This document shows positions 21,987-30,607 of a stretch of DNA of 64,000 bases, piece after piece (the first letter of the stretch is position 1; the number at the start of each line of letters is the position of its first letter). The DNA is from Algoriphagus limi (GTDB taxonomy: Bacteria; Bacteroidota; Bacteroidia; Cytophagales; Cyclobacteriaceae), in the NCBI RefSeq assembly GCF_024919275.1, contig NZ_JANWGH010000001.1:1682296-1746295 (forward strand), given 5' to 3'. Position numbers and translations under genes: made by a program. The notes beneath the pieces are model-generated. The model had not been told where the DNA came from and did not search any database. It saw only the letters and a list, made by a program, of their open reading frames with translations.

Positions 21987-22478
21987 ATGGCAAAAGCAAT
22001 ACAAATCAATCACATTGCCTTAGTGGTAAGCAATTTGGAAGAGGCTTGTGAGTTTTATGAAATGGAATTGGGGATGGAACCAATCCCTGCATTTTTATTT
22101 GACTATCCGACCGCTTTCTTCAAGATCAATGAAGACCAACAACTACACCTGACCGAATGGGATGATGTATATTCTTTCCGTGGACACATGTGTCTGCAAG
22201 TAGATGATATCAATGCCATCTATTGGCGAATGAAGGAACTGGGAGTAATTGACGTCAATCCTTGGGGCTATGTACGACAATTACCCGATGGACCGATTCA
22301 GATGTTTGTTCGGGACCCATCCGGAAATCTTCTTGAGCTTTCCTCTGCTCCAGATGCAAAAATTGACCCTAAGATATTTGAAGACGAACTGTTCAAGCCT
22401 GGGATTTATGTTTCCGGTAGAAATGATTTCCGAGGCTACAAGTCCAAAGATGCCACCCTTTACCATAAGAATAAATGA
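21987..22478 (+). CDS. VOC (glyoxalase-fold) family protein
   Basis: A 163-residue vicinal-oxygen-chelate fold protein. It has the start INHIALVVSNLEEACEFYEMELG and a second beta-alpha-beta-beta-beta unit ending in FVRDPSGNLLEL. Likely metal ligands are His9 (NHIAL), His52/53 region (LHLTEW), and Glu in LLELSS. Reactions in this fold include isomerisation, epimerisation, lyase and dioxygenase steps. It starts 4 bases after the enolase-superfamily gene, and its stop overlaps the next start (ATGA at 22475). This points to a step in the same pathway. Confidence 0.85.
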   Translation: MAKAIQINHIALVVSNLEEACEFYEMELGMEPIPAFLFDYPTAFFKINEDQQLHLTEWDDVYSFRGHMCLQVDDINAIYWRMKELGVIDVNPWGYVRQLPDGPIQMFVRDPSGNLLELSSAPDAKIDPKIFEDELFKPGIYVSGRNDFRGYKSKDATLYHKNK

Positions 22479-23434
22479 AGCAAAAGATTTTGCTTTTGGA
22501 GACCTTGGCAGAGGAAGCCATGGAAATACTCCTTGCGGACAATTCCTATGAGGTGATTTTGGCCTTTAACGAGGAAGTCTTGCAAGCAGCCATTGAAGAA
22601 GGAAATATCCAAGCAATCATCACCCGAGGAAAAGGTCAGGTCCGAGCAAATTTGATGGACCAAATCCCCAGTCTTCAACTAATTGCGCGAGCTGGAGTTG
22701 GCTTGGATAATATCGATGTTGATGAGGCTTCCAAACGGAAAATCAAAGTCGTCAATGCGCCCAATAGCAATGCCAATACTATTGCTGAACATACCATAAG
22801 CCTTATTCTCAATCTACAGCGAAACATGTATACCGCATTTTCCATGGTCAAGGAAGGACGCTGGAAAGATCGAGGAAATTATGTAGGAGATGAGGTCCAT
22901 GGCAAGACACTTGGGATTTTGGGAATGGGAAACATCGGAAAAAAGGTCGCTAAAATCGCCGAGGCATTGGGAATGAAAGTTTGTTATTGGAGTGCTTTTA
23001 AGGAAGATGTACCCTACCCTATGCTTTCCCTTCAGGAAGTATTGAATAATTCAGATATTATCAGTCTCCACCTTCCTCTCACTTCAGAAACCGAAAACAT
23101 GATCAATTCAGAAGCATTGGCACAAATGAAAAAAGGCGCACTTCTGATTAATACTGCAAGAGGAAAAATCATAGATCAAAAAGCTTTAAATGAAGCTTTG
23201 GAATCAGGGAAATTAGGAGGTTTTGCAGCTGATGTTTTGGCGGTAGAACCGCCAGAAGCGGATGAGCCTTTGATCAAACATCCAAATACATTAATTACTG
23301 CGCATGTTGGCAGCTTAACAAAAACCACCTACACTCAAATGTGTACCATGACGGTTGAGAATACGCTGGCAATTTTGAATGGAAAGGAAGCATCCCCCAA
23401 TTGCATTTTCAATCGAAAAGCTTTGGGAATTTAA
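22475..23434 (+). CDS. D-2-hydroxyacid dehydrogenase (PGDH-like)
   Basis: A 319-residue NAD-dependent D-isomer-specific 2-hydroxyacid dehydrogenase. The nucleotide-binding GxGxxG is GMGNIG at 150-155. The catalytic Arg is in NTARGK (about 238), the Glu in AVEPPEAD and the His in TAHVGS near 278. It resembles the catalytic part of phosphoglycerate dehydrogenase but lacks an ACT regulatory domain. It overlaps the VOC gene by 4 bases and closes the four-gene operon. It probably interconverts a 2-keto and a 2-hydroxy acid of that pathway; a serine-biosynthesis role cannot be excluded. Confidence 0.88.
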   Translation: MKQKILLLETLAEEAMEILLADNSYEVILAFNEEVLQAAIEEGNIQAIITRGKGQVRANLMDQIPSLQLIARAGVGLDNIDVDEASKRKIKVVNAPNSNANTIAEHTISLILNLQRNMYTAFSMVKEGRWKDRGNYVGDEVHGKTLGILGMGNIGKKVAKIAEALGMKVCYWSAFKEDVPYPMLSLQEVLNNSDIISLHLPLTSETENMINSEALAQMKKGALLINTARGKIIDQKALNEALESGKLGGFAADVLAVEPPEADEPLIKHPNTLITAHVGSLTKTTYTQMCTMTVENTLAILNGKEASPNCIFNRKALGI

Positions 23435-23484
23435 TTTTCAAGAATTAATCAACTCCTAGAAAAACACCTTTATTTAAATCTGCC

Positions 23485-24411
23485 ATGCGTTTTATTTTAA
23501 TGCTTTGTTGCCTTTCAATTCTTTTTGCTTGTACCCAAAAGCAGGAGAAAAAGAAAGAAATAGAAAAGGAAACTTCCTTTACCACTCCATTGGGTAAAAC
23601 CTACGAAATCCCCCAACCCTCTGAAAAGAGTATAGCCCAATATGATGAAGCAAAGGCAACTTACCTAGCCAATCCGGAAGATGTTGAAGCCTTGATTTGG
23701 TTTGGCCGAAGGACAGCGTATTTGGGGCAATACCAAGAAGCAATTTCTATCTATAGCAAAGGAATAGAAAAATTCCCTAAAGACCCCCGACTCTATCGAC
23801 ATAGAGGCCATCGCTATATCTCCATTCGAGAATATGATCAAGCGATCGCAGATTTAGAAAAGGCTGCCGAGTTGATTCAAGGCACAACCAATGAAATAGA
23901 GCTGGATGGCATGCCCAATGCCTTGAATATTCCTGTGAGTACCCTTCATGGGAATATTTACTACCATTTAGGCTTAGCCTACTACCTCAAGCACAACTAC
24001 GAAAAAGCCTATGAGGCTTACCTTAAATGCCGGGAAAGCGGAAATAATTACGATAATATCGTTTCCAGCACGCATTGGCTGTATATGATTCAGCAAAGGA
24101 TGGGAAATCCTGAAAAAGCTGATTCGCTCTTGGCTCCGATTCATGCTGACTCAACCGTCATTGAAAACCAAAGCTATGCGGACCTTTGCCATCTTTACAA
24201 AGGTTGGATTCCTGTAGATTCACTCATTCAAACTGGCCCAGGCAACCCTTCCAATGATGCCATTCGATACGGTGTTGCCAATTGGTATTTATATCACGGA
24301 GACACGACTCAGGCTCGATTACTTATGGAAGAATTGTTGGATAGCCAAGCATTCTCTTCCTTTGGCTATTTGGCAGCTGAAAGTGACCGGATTCAGTTAT
24401 TTGAGCAATGA
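23485..24411 (+). CDS. Tetratricopeptide-repeat lipoprotein
   Basis: A 308-residue protein with a lipoprotein signal (lipobox LFAC, Cys about 16) and a Lys/Glu-rich linker. TPR-like helical repeats lie from about residue 60 (AYLGQYQEAISIYSKGIEKF, then YDQAIADLEKA and YEKAYEAYLKC). TPRs mediate protein-protein contacts; the location should be the periplasmic face of a membrane. No catalytic domain seen. Its stop overlaps the start of the flavoprotein gene (ATGA at 24408), so the two are co-translated. A 50-base gap separates it from the upstream dehydrogenase. Confidence 0.85.
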   Translation: MRFILMLCCLSILFACTQKQEKKKEIEKETSFTTPLGKTYEIPQPSEKSIAQYDEAKATYLANPEDVEALIWFGRRTAYLGQYQEAISIYSKGIEKFPKDPRLYRHRGHRYISIREYDQAIADLEKAAELIQGTTNEIELDGMPNALNIPVSTLHGNIYYHLGLAYYLKHNYEKAYEAYLKCRESGNNYDNIVSSTHWLYMIQQRMGNPEKADSLLAPIHADSTVIENQSYADLCHLYKGWIPVDSLIQTGPGNPSNDAIRYGVANWYLYHGDTTQARLLMEELLDSQAFSSFGYLAAESDRIQLFEQ

Positions 24412-25349
24412 AGTCTGTAACGGTTATCGGATCGGGAATTATCGGACTCACCACTGCAAATGCACTTCAAGAGCAAGGTTTTCAAGTTCGCATTGTTGCC
24501 AAAGAGCGATTTGATAAAACACTTTCCAATAAAGTTGGGGCTGTTTGGTTTCCCTATGCCATCGAACCTATAAAAAAGTCAAGCTTCTGGGCTGCTCAAT
24601 CTTTTGATCGATATAAAAAAGAAGCTGGAATTGCTCCCGGTATTTCCTTTGTCCCTTTTCTCAATGCCTATGTTGATGAAAGCAAAGAAGAATGGGTTGA
24701 TCAATTACCGCCGGGAACTGTCAGAAAAGCTAAACCTGAAGAATTACCCAAGGGCATGGAAAAAGGACTCATTGCTGAAGTGCCGCTGGCCAAACCTCCA
24801 CTTTACCTACCTTATTTGTTTGAAAAGTTTTTAAGTTCGGGTGGAACATTTGAGCAAAAAAACCTAACAAATATGGAAGAAATAGCCAACCTCGATTCAT
24901 GGGTTATTAATTGTACCGGGCTTGGTGCAAGGGCCTTATGTGAGGATGAAGATCTTCATCCTATGCGTGGACAGATTCTTCGGGCAGAAAAACTTACGGT
25001 TCCTTCTTTCGCTGATCCTACCAAAAAAGGAGCACTCTCCTATATCATCAATCGAAGTAAGGACTCCGTCATTGGAGGCACAGACTATGATGATGACTGG
25101 AATGAATCCATTGATCCAAATGACACTAATTTGATTTTAAGTCGACTCAAAGCCTTTGGGATTGAATCAGACCCTAAAATTCTGGAAGTTATTGTAGGCC
25201 TTCGACCCAAACGAAGTGCTGTCAGATTCGAGTTTGATTCCGATTACCCAAATGTCTTTCATAATTATGGACATGGAGGAGCAGGATTTACTGTAGCTTG
25301 GGGATGTGCGCTGGAACTTTCGAATATTCTTTCTCAAAAAGCTAGATAA
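24408..25349 (+). CDS. D-amino-acid oxidase family flavoprotein
   Basis: A 313-residue FAD-dependent oxidoreductase of the DAO fold. The FAD-binding start VTVIGSGIIGLTTA is at residues 4-17, VGAVWFPY near 43-50, a central NCTGLGA, and the family-specific C-terminal blocks GLRPKRSAVRFE and NYGHGGAGFTVAWGC. The arginine in the RP block and the HGG segment match D-amino-acid/D-aspartate oxidases, which deaminate D-amino acids with H2O2 release. No signal peptide, so cytoplasmic. It is coupled to the TPR lipoprotein by a 4-base overlap. D-amino acids from peptidoglycan or proteins are the likely substrates, though specificity is unknown. Confidence 0.88.
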   Translation: MKSVTVIGSGIIGLTTANALQEQGFQVRIVAKERFDKTLSNKVGAVWFPYAIEPIKKSSFWAAQSFDRYKKEAGIAPGISFVPFLNAYVDESKEEWVDQLPPGTVRKAKPEELPKGMEKGLIAEVPLAKPPLYLPYLFEKFLSSGGTFEQKNLTNMEEIANLDSWVINCTGLGARALCEDEDLHPMRGQILRAEKLTVPSFADPTKKGALSYIINRSKDSVIGGTDYDDDWNESIDPNDTNLILSRLKAFGIESDPKILEVIVGLRPKRSAVRFEFDSDYPNVFHNYGHGGAGFTVAWGCALELSNILSQKAR

Positions 25350-25436
25350 GCTAAAGTCTCAAAGGAACTTTTGGAGCAGGCCAGGACCTAACCTTATATT
25401 GAGAATACTTAGCAAATACTTTTATACTGGTTCTAG

Positions 25437-26837
25437 ATGAATTCAGATCAGGTCCATTTAAAAAACAAACAAATCCTCCCCATCATCTTGGCTACCGCCA
25501 TTTTTATGTTGATGCTGGATTCTACCATCTTGAATACATCACTTCCTGCCATTGCAGAAGACCTGAATGAATCCCCTTTAAACATGCAAAATGCCATCAT
25601 CAGCTATGTGCTGACAGTGGCTTTATTGATGCCTATCAGTGGGTTTATGGCGGATCGCTTTGGTACCAAAAAAGTCTTCATTTCCGCTTTGACCCTATTT
25701 GCGCTTGGATCACTTCTTTGTTCACTTTCCCAAAATCTTACCCACCTTGTTATTTCCCGGGTGATTCAGGGAGTGGGCGGGAGTATGATGACACCCGTAG
25801 GAAGGCTCACCTTAATCAAAACCTTTCCCAAAAATGAGCTGGTTCGGGCCATGAATTATGCGATTGTCCCTGCTTTGATTGGGCCAATATTAGGACCTTT
25901 GGTTGGTGGCTATATGGTAGATTATGTCTCCTGGCACTGGATCTTTTTGATCAATTTACCCATAGCCCTGATGGGGATTATCCTGAGCGTAATTTATCTT
26001 CCGGATTATCACTCCCACTCATCAGGTTTTGATATTAAAGGCTTTTTTATTTTCGCAGCTGCAACTTTTATACTTTCCGTCTCTCTAGAACTTTTGGGGA
26101 ACTCCGTTCAAACAACCCCGCTTTTATTGGGCTTATTTTTCGGATTTCTATTGCTCTATTTCTACTATCGCCATGCAAAAAAGCAAGTCGAACCTATTTT
26201 CCCTTTGGAACTTTTTCAGGTCAGGACTTTTCGGGTTGGAATAATTGGAAATCTAGCCACACGCTTAGGAATCAGCTCTGTTCCGCTACTTTTACCCTTA
26301 ATGATTCAGATTGCCTATGGAAAATCAGCTGTCATTTCAGGTTGGATTGTAGCACCCATGGCCTTAACTGCTATGATTGGAAAATCGGTTGTTCTAAAAA
26401 TCCTAAAATCTCTTGGCTATCGTAAAACCTTGATTTTTAATACACTAGTTATTGGGCTTTTGATCAGCTCCTTTTCTATCCCAGGACTAGAAAGCTCCAT
26501 TTATTGGCATATTCCAATTATTGCAATTCTCGGTTTTTTCAACTCCATTCAATTCACCTCTATGAACACCATTGCCATTGCTGATTTGCGGCCTTATCAT
26601 ACGAGCAGCGGCAATTCACTTCTATCAGTCAATCAACAACTGGCCATAGGCTTTGGAGTCGCCTTTGGATTGGTTGTTCTCAAATTATTCGAAGGAGATG
26701 AAAAATTAATTCAAGGCGAAATTCATCAGGCATTTCGCTATACTTTTTTGGTAATAGGAGTACTCACTATGCTATCTGCTTTGGTTTTTAGAAGGCTCCA
26801 TTTTAGGGATGGGGATAATCTTAAAACTCAAAATTAA
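25437..26837 (+). CDS. MFS transporter, DHA2 (EmrB/QacA-like) drug exporter
   Basis: A 466-residue membrane protein, hydrophobic throughout with about 14 predicted spans. The family motif LDSTILNTSLPAIA (motif D1 of the 14-TMS exporters) is at residues 23-36 and GFMADRFGTKKVF (motif A) in the first loop. RVIQGVGGSMMTPVGR (motif B) follows, and then GPILGPLVGGYMVD (motif C, antiporter signature). A proton-coupled multidrug exporter of the MdtD/EmrB type is expected. It stands alone on the plus strand, convergent with the dioxygenase gene 7 bases away. Confidence 0.9.
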   Translation: MNSDQVHLKNKQILPIILATAIFMLMLDSTILNTSLPAIAEDLNESPLNMQNAIISYVLTVALLMPISGFMADRFGTKKVFISALTLFALGSLLCSLSQNLTHLVISRVIQGVGGSMMTPVGRLTLIKTFPKNELVRAMNYAIVPALIGPILGPLVGGYMVDYVSWHWIFLINLPIALMGIILSVIYLPDYHSHSSGFDIKGFFIFAAATFILSVSLELLGNSVQTTPLLLGLFFGFLLLYFYYRHAKKQVEPIFPLELFQVRTFRVGIIGNLATRLGISSVPLLLPLMIQIAYGKSAVISGWIVAPMALTAMIGKSVVLKILKSLGYRKTLIFNTLVIGLLISSFSIPGLESSIYWHIPIIAILGFFNSIQFTSMNTIAIADLRPYHTSSGNSLLSVNQQLAIGFGVAFGLVVLKLFEGDEKLIQGEIHQAFRYTFLVIGVLTMLSALVFRRLHFRDGDNLKTQN

Positions 26838-26844
26838 AATCCAA

Positions 26845-27528
26845 TCACCCTACAGTGAGTACCTTTCTTAAGGAATAACCATCGCTGAGGTTTCCCAGAA
26901 GAGAATCAGCCATATTCCCTTCTAGGCTATTTCGAAAAATTCCATCCGCTTCATTGGGAGTGTCCTCAGGTCCTTTGTATTCCTGACTTGCATAAACCTC
27001 TTCAGTAGCTTCATTCGGAAATGCAATCTGAGTACTCAAAACAATTTTACCACCCTTCAAAACATCCACATGAATATGAGGGGCTCTGCCCGGATACCAA
27101 CCTGGAAAAATACTGATAAATGAAACCTCACCATTAGCATCAGTTGTCTGACGTCCTCTTAGAAAAGAAACCTTTGTAAAATCCTTTTCTTGCAAGGGGT
27201 GATTGCCATATTGGCTATAATATCCTTTTGCATCACAATGCCAGATATCTACTTCGGCTCCTGATAATGGTTCACATGGCTCCCCGCTGTTTTGTATTTT
27301 TAAATTAATCAAAAGTGCAATTCCCTGCCTATCTGCAACAATATTTGTGCGCATTAACTCGGCTGGAGATTTATTTGGAAATGGCCCACGGGTTTCAGAG
27401 GGCGATTTCAAGCATTTCTCATCTTGATTGATGGAGTTTTTTGATTGGGACACACTTCCTGCTACGGGCAGTGCTACAATCCCTCCAAACCCAGCAAGGG
27501 TTTTCCTTAAAAAGTCTCTCTTTTTCAT
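26845..27528 (-). CDS. Intradiol ring-cleavage dioxygenase-like exported protein
   Basis: A 227-residue protein with an N-terminal signal (KKRDFLRKTLAGFGG...), Tat-like but with KR rather than RR. The fold of the protocatechuate 3,4-dioxygenase beta family is evident. Fe(III) ligands Tyr103/104 (KGYYSQY), Tyr145 (PGWYPG), His151 and His153 (APHIHVDV) are all present. Such exported homologues occur widely in Bacteroidota without a full catechol pathway, and their substrate is unknown. No aromatic catabolic genes are adjacent. Convergent with the MFS gene. Confidence 0.87.
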   Translation of the reverse strand: MKKRDFLRKTLAGFGGIVALPVAGSVSQSKNSINQDEKCLKSPSETRGPFPNKSPAELMRTNIVADRQGIALLINLKIQNSGEPCEPLSGAEVDIWHCDAKGYYSQYGNHPLQEKDFTKVSFLRGRQTTDANGEVSFISIFPGWYPGRAPHIHVDVLKGGKIVLSTQIAFPNEATEEVYASQEYKGPEDTPNEADGIFRNSLEGNMADSLLGNLSDGYSLRKVLTVG

Positions 27529-27646
27529 AGGGCAAGGTTTTGAATAAGTATAAGATACTGATTTACATTAACTTACCAATAAAATCCTATGATAATTTTT
27601 GAAGTTCAATACTATAATTTGCTGAATTTTTTTTTTCATAAGAAAA

Positions 27647-27669
27647 AAGGGGAGCTAATAACTCCCCTT
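27647..27669 (-). terminator. Rho-independent terminator after serine hydrolase gene
   Basis: AAGGGGAG at 27647-27654 pairs with CTCCCCTT at 27662-27669. On the minus strand the stem is followed by TTTT-rich sequence, so it serves the gene at 27693. Confidence 0.85.
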
Positions 27670-27692
27670 AATAATTTCCAAACTCTTGATTT

Positions 27693-28937
27693 TTATTCAA
27701 TTAGCGTAAAAACCATTTGCCTGAATTTCCAGCTTGTTTGATCTCCATTTCCAGCACCGGAAGTTTGTTTAAAGATCAGGCCTATGATATTCTCCTCCGG
27801 ATCTGCAAAATATTGAGTATTGAAATATCCTCCCCAATCAAAGGTCCCTTCACTTCCTATACCTCCTGTGGCAACTCCTTCATCTGTTACTAAACCAAAG
27901 GCCAAACCATATTTTTTATCCCCTTGCATCAATTCACCAACTTGATTCTTCATCATGGTTTCAATTGTCTTTGAGCTTAAAATTCGCTTTCCATTTAACT
28001 CACCTCTGTTGAGATACATTTGGAGAAATTTGGCATAATCTTCCGTAGTACTGGATAGTCCTGCTCCACCAGAGAAAAAGCGCTTTGCACCTTTTCTTGG
28101 ATAATCAGGATCATAAAAGGTAACCGGATAGGCTTGCCAATTCCCTTCTCTAAATGTATGAACAGTCACTAATCGAGGTGCTTGGGCGGAGGAAAGATAA
28201 AAACGGGTGTCATTCATCTCCAAAGGATCAAAAATCCGCTCTTTCAAAAACTCATCAAAAGGTTGTCCACTGATCACCTCAATGAAATAACCTAGAACAT
28301 CCAGTCCTTCAGAATAAGTGAATTTGGCGCCCGGATCGTGATGAAGCGGAAGTTTAGCCAACCTCATTACACTCTCTTTAATGGAGATATCTTCAGTGGT
28401 AAATAGGTCGACAACTCCGGCTTTATGATAAATCATCTTCATCCGCTCATCTCCATCGATGACACCATAGCCTATACCAGAGGTATGCGTCAATAAATGC
28501 CGAATCGTAATTTCTTGACTTGCTGGCCTAGTCGTATAGGTAGTATCTCCATAGCGAAATCCAGTTAAAACCTGTGGGTTTTTGAACTCGGGAATGTATT
28601 TGGAAATAGGATCATCCAAACGGAATTTCCCCTCTTCCCAAAGAATCATAACTGCCGTCGATGTTATTGCTTTTGTCTGAGATGCTATCCTGAAAATATG
28701 ATCTTTTTTCATGGAGCTTTTTGAAGCAACATCCGCATATCCTTTCGCTTCATGATAAACTACTTTTCCGTCTTTTAAAACCATGGCCACGAGGCCGGGA
28801 ACCTGCTGTTCAGCAATTGCTTCTTCAAGCATGGCGTCCAATTTCTGAACACGATCTTGAATTATTCCATCGACAGATTGAGGGAAGGCAGAAATTGAAA
28901 ACATCCCTGCTAAAAGGAGTAAATAGATTCTTTTCAT
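27693..28937 (-). CDS. Serine hydrolase (class C beta-lactamase-like)
   Basis: A 414-residue secreted protein with signal peptide (KRIYLLLLAGMFSISAFPQ). The penicillin-binding-protein-like motifs are SQTK at 86-89 (SxxK, nucleophile Ser86), YSE at 208-210 (in place of YxN) and a Gly-rich GGIGSEGTFDWGG segment near the third motif. RHLLTHTSG is typical of the family. Such enzymes include esterases, D-aminopeptidases and peptidoglycan enzymes; with YSE instead of YxN a true beta-lactamase is not implied. Single-gene transcript with its own terminator. Confidence 0.88.
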   Translation of the reverse strand: MKRIYLLLLAGMFSISAFPQSVDGIIQDRVQKLDAMLEEAIAEQQVPGLVAMVLKDGKVVYHEAKGYADVASKSSMKKDHIFRIASQTKAITSTAVMILWEEGKFRLDDPISKYIPEFKNPQVLTGFRYGDTTYTTRPASQEITIRHLLTHTSGIGYGVIDGDERMKMIYHKAGVVDLFTTEDISIKESVMRLAKLPLHHDPGAKFTYSEGLDVLGYFIEVISGQPFDEFLKERIFDPLEMNDTRFYLSSAQAPRLVTVHTFREGNWQAYPVTFYDPDYPRKGAKRFFSGGAGLSSTTEDYAKFLQMYLNRGELNGKRILSSKTIETMMKNQVGELMQGDKKYGLAFGLVTDEGVATGGIGSEGTFDWGGYFNTQYFADPEENIIGLIFKQTSGAGNGDQTSWKFRQMVFTLIE

Positions 28938-29001
28938 AGGATTAGGATTTCTTCAAATTATTGATTTTTAAAGGAAATAACTAAAACAAAAAATAGGAAC
29001 G

Positions 29002-30126
29002 CTACTTCAAGCTTTCAATTATCCTTTTTGCAACTGTCTCAGAAGCAGATTGATCTCCTAGTTTTTCAAGAATCTCATCATAGCCCTGAAATATTTCACC
29101 CTTATGAATGGGATTTGTAAAAATGGCATTAAGTTCTTTTTCAATTTGTGCAGGCGAAAAATCATCTTGAATCAATTCTTTCACTACTTCTTTACCCGCA
29201 ATCAAATTCACTAAAGAAATAAAAGGAACGCGAATTACTCGCCTTCCAATCTGATAGGAGATCGGAGATGTACGATATACAACGACTTGAGGAACACGGA
29301 AAAGTGCTGTTTCTAAAGTAGCTGTTCCTGAAGTAACCACTGCAACAGTCGCATGAGATAATAGGTCATAAGTTTGATTGAAAACCACTTTAATCCCTGC
29401 TTTTTCAGCGGGAGAATAAAGACTCTTATCCAGACTATCCACTCCTGCCACTACCCATTGTCCCAATGGAAATTTGGAAACCAATTCCACCATAGTTTGG
29501 AGCATGGCTTTCACTTCCTGTTTCCTGCTTCCCGGCAGTAGGGCAATGATAGGAGCGTAGCTTAGCTCATTTTTTTGAAAGAAAAATTCATGAGGTTTGA
29601 ACTTTCTGATTTCATCCAAAAGTGGATTCCCTATATATTCAACCTCCATATCAAACTTTTGAAAAAACTCTGGCTCAAAGGGAAGAATACTGTAAATCTT
29701 ATTGGTGAATGCCTTGAGTTTTAAGGCTCTTTTTTGGTTCCAAGCCCAAACCTTTGGAGGAATGTAATAGTGGACCGGAATTCCATTGTCAGTTGCAAAT
29801 GCTGCAATTTTCATATTGAAACCACCATAATCCACTAGAATCACCGCATCCGGTTTATATTCCAAAATATCTTCTTTAACCAATCGGAGATATTTCAACA
29901 CCTTCTGAAATCCCAAAACCACCTCCAAAAAACCCATCAAAGCGACCTCTGAATAATCAACAGCCAAATCAACTCCTGCATCTTGAGAATAGCTCCCCCC
30001 CATTCCCCGGAATTCAATTTCAGGCGAAAGCTTTTTCACAGCAGCCACCAAATTTGAAGCATGCAAATCACCTGATCGCTCACCGGATATGATGTAGAGT
30101 TTCTTTTTATTTACCACAGAGGACAC
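29002..30126 (-). CDS. lpxB: Lipid-A-disaccharide synthase
   Basis: A 374-residue GT19-family glycosyltransferase that joins UDP-2,3-diacylglucosamine and lipid X to make the lipid A disaccharide at the inner membrane. Family blocks are seen: YIISGERSGDLHASNL near residue 11, GMGG, PPKVWAWNQKR, IYSILPFEP, LLPGSRKQEV, and SGTATLE. The only in-frame start is GTG 30126; an in-frame stop lies just upstream and there is no ATG before the conserved sequence. This GTG lies next to the left inverted repeat of the segment carrying the GxxExxY gene, so that segment appears to have replaced the original start (see findings). No other lpx gene is in the window. Confidence 0.93.
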   Translation of the reverse strand: MSSVVNKKKLYIISGERSGDLHASNLVAAVKKLSPEIEFRGMGGSYSQDAGVDLAVDYSEVALMGFLEVVLGFQKVLKYLRLVKEDILEYKPDAVILVDYGGFNMKIAAFATDNGIPVHYYIPPKVWAWNQKRALKLKAFTNKIYSILPFEPEFFQKFDMEVEYIGNPLLDEIRKFKPHEFFFQKNELSYAPIIALLPGSRKQEVKAMLQTMVELVSKFPLGQWVVAGVDSLDKSLYSPAEKAGIKVVFNQTYDLLSHATVAVVTSGTATLETALFRVPQVVVYRTSPISYQIGRRVIRVPFISLVNLIAGKEVVKELIQDDFSPAQIEKELNAIFTNPIHKGEIFQGYDEILEKLGDQSASETVAKRIIESLK

Positions 30127-30599
30127 AGGGGATAAGCTAGTTTTTTAATCTTATTAAACCATTGACAAGCTTTAGGACATTGAAATTCATTAATAAACCA
30201 ATTTTATAACCACTCAATTTGAGATAAGTAATCATTTGAGCTTTATGAATATCCTTTAACTTTTTTACGCTTTTTAATTCCAATACAACTTGATCCTCAA
30301 CCACCAAGTCTAAACGGTAACCACATTCAAGATACAAACCATCAAAATAAACAGGTAATGGCTTTTCTTTTTCAACCTTTAACCCTGTGGTTTTAAGCCG
30401 ATGATACAAACAGTTTTGATAGGTACTTTCGAGTAAACCTGGACCTAAACTTCGATGTACATAAATAGCTTCACCGATTATTATTTCAGTAATATCAAAA
30501 TCACCCATGAAGGAAATTAACCTATTTCACTAAAAATCTAAAATTAAATAAGAAGCGAAAATTAAATTCTAATAAAAAAATCTCCTTTTCCTCTGTGGT
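30113..30599. mobile_element. Inverted-repeat-bounded segment carrying a GxxExxY gene
   Basis: ACCACAGAGGA at 30113-30123 is repeated exactly in inverse as TCCTCTGTGGT at 30589-30599. The 487-base segment contains just one gene (30137-30508, minus). The left repeat reaches into the first codons of lpxB. The arrangement looks like a small cassette or MITE-like insertion, but no transposase or target duplication was identified, so mobility is inference. Confidence 0.5.
30137..30508 (-). CDS. GxxExxY protein (PD-(D/E)XK-like)
   Basis: A 123-residue protein with the family motif GLLESTY at about residues 24-30. A nuclease-like core follows: YRLDLVVEDQVVLELK, where Asp and the E-x-K fit the PD-(D/E)XK pattern. 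The family (PF13366) is very common in Bacteroidota and some environmental bacteria, and its function is unknown; a nuclease activity is only suggested by the fold. It is flanked by inverted repeats, lies just downstream of queD and upstream of lpxB on the same strand, and has no relation to either pathway. Confidence 0.88.
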   Translation of the reverse strand: MGDFDITEIIIGEAIYVHRSLGPGLLESTYQNCLYHRLKTTGLKVEKEKPLPVYFDGLYLECGYRLDLVVEDQVVLELKSVKKLKDIHKAQMITYLKLSGYKIGLLMNFNVLKLVNGLIRLKN

Positions 30600-30607
30600 G
30601 AAAAAAA

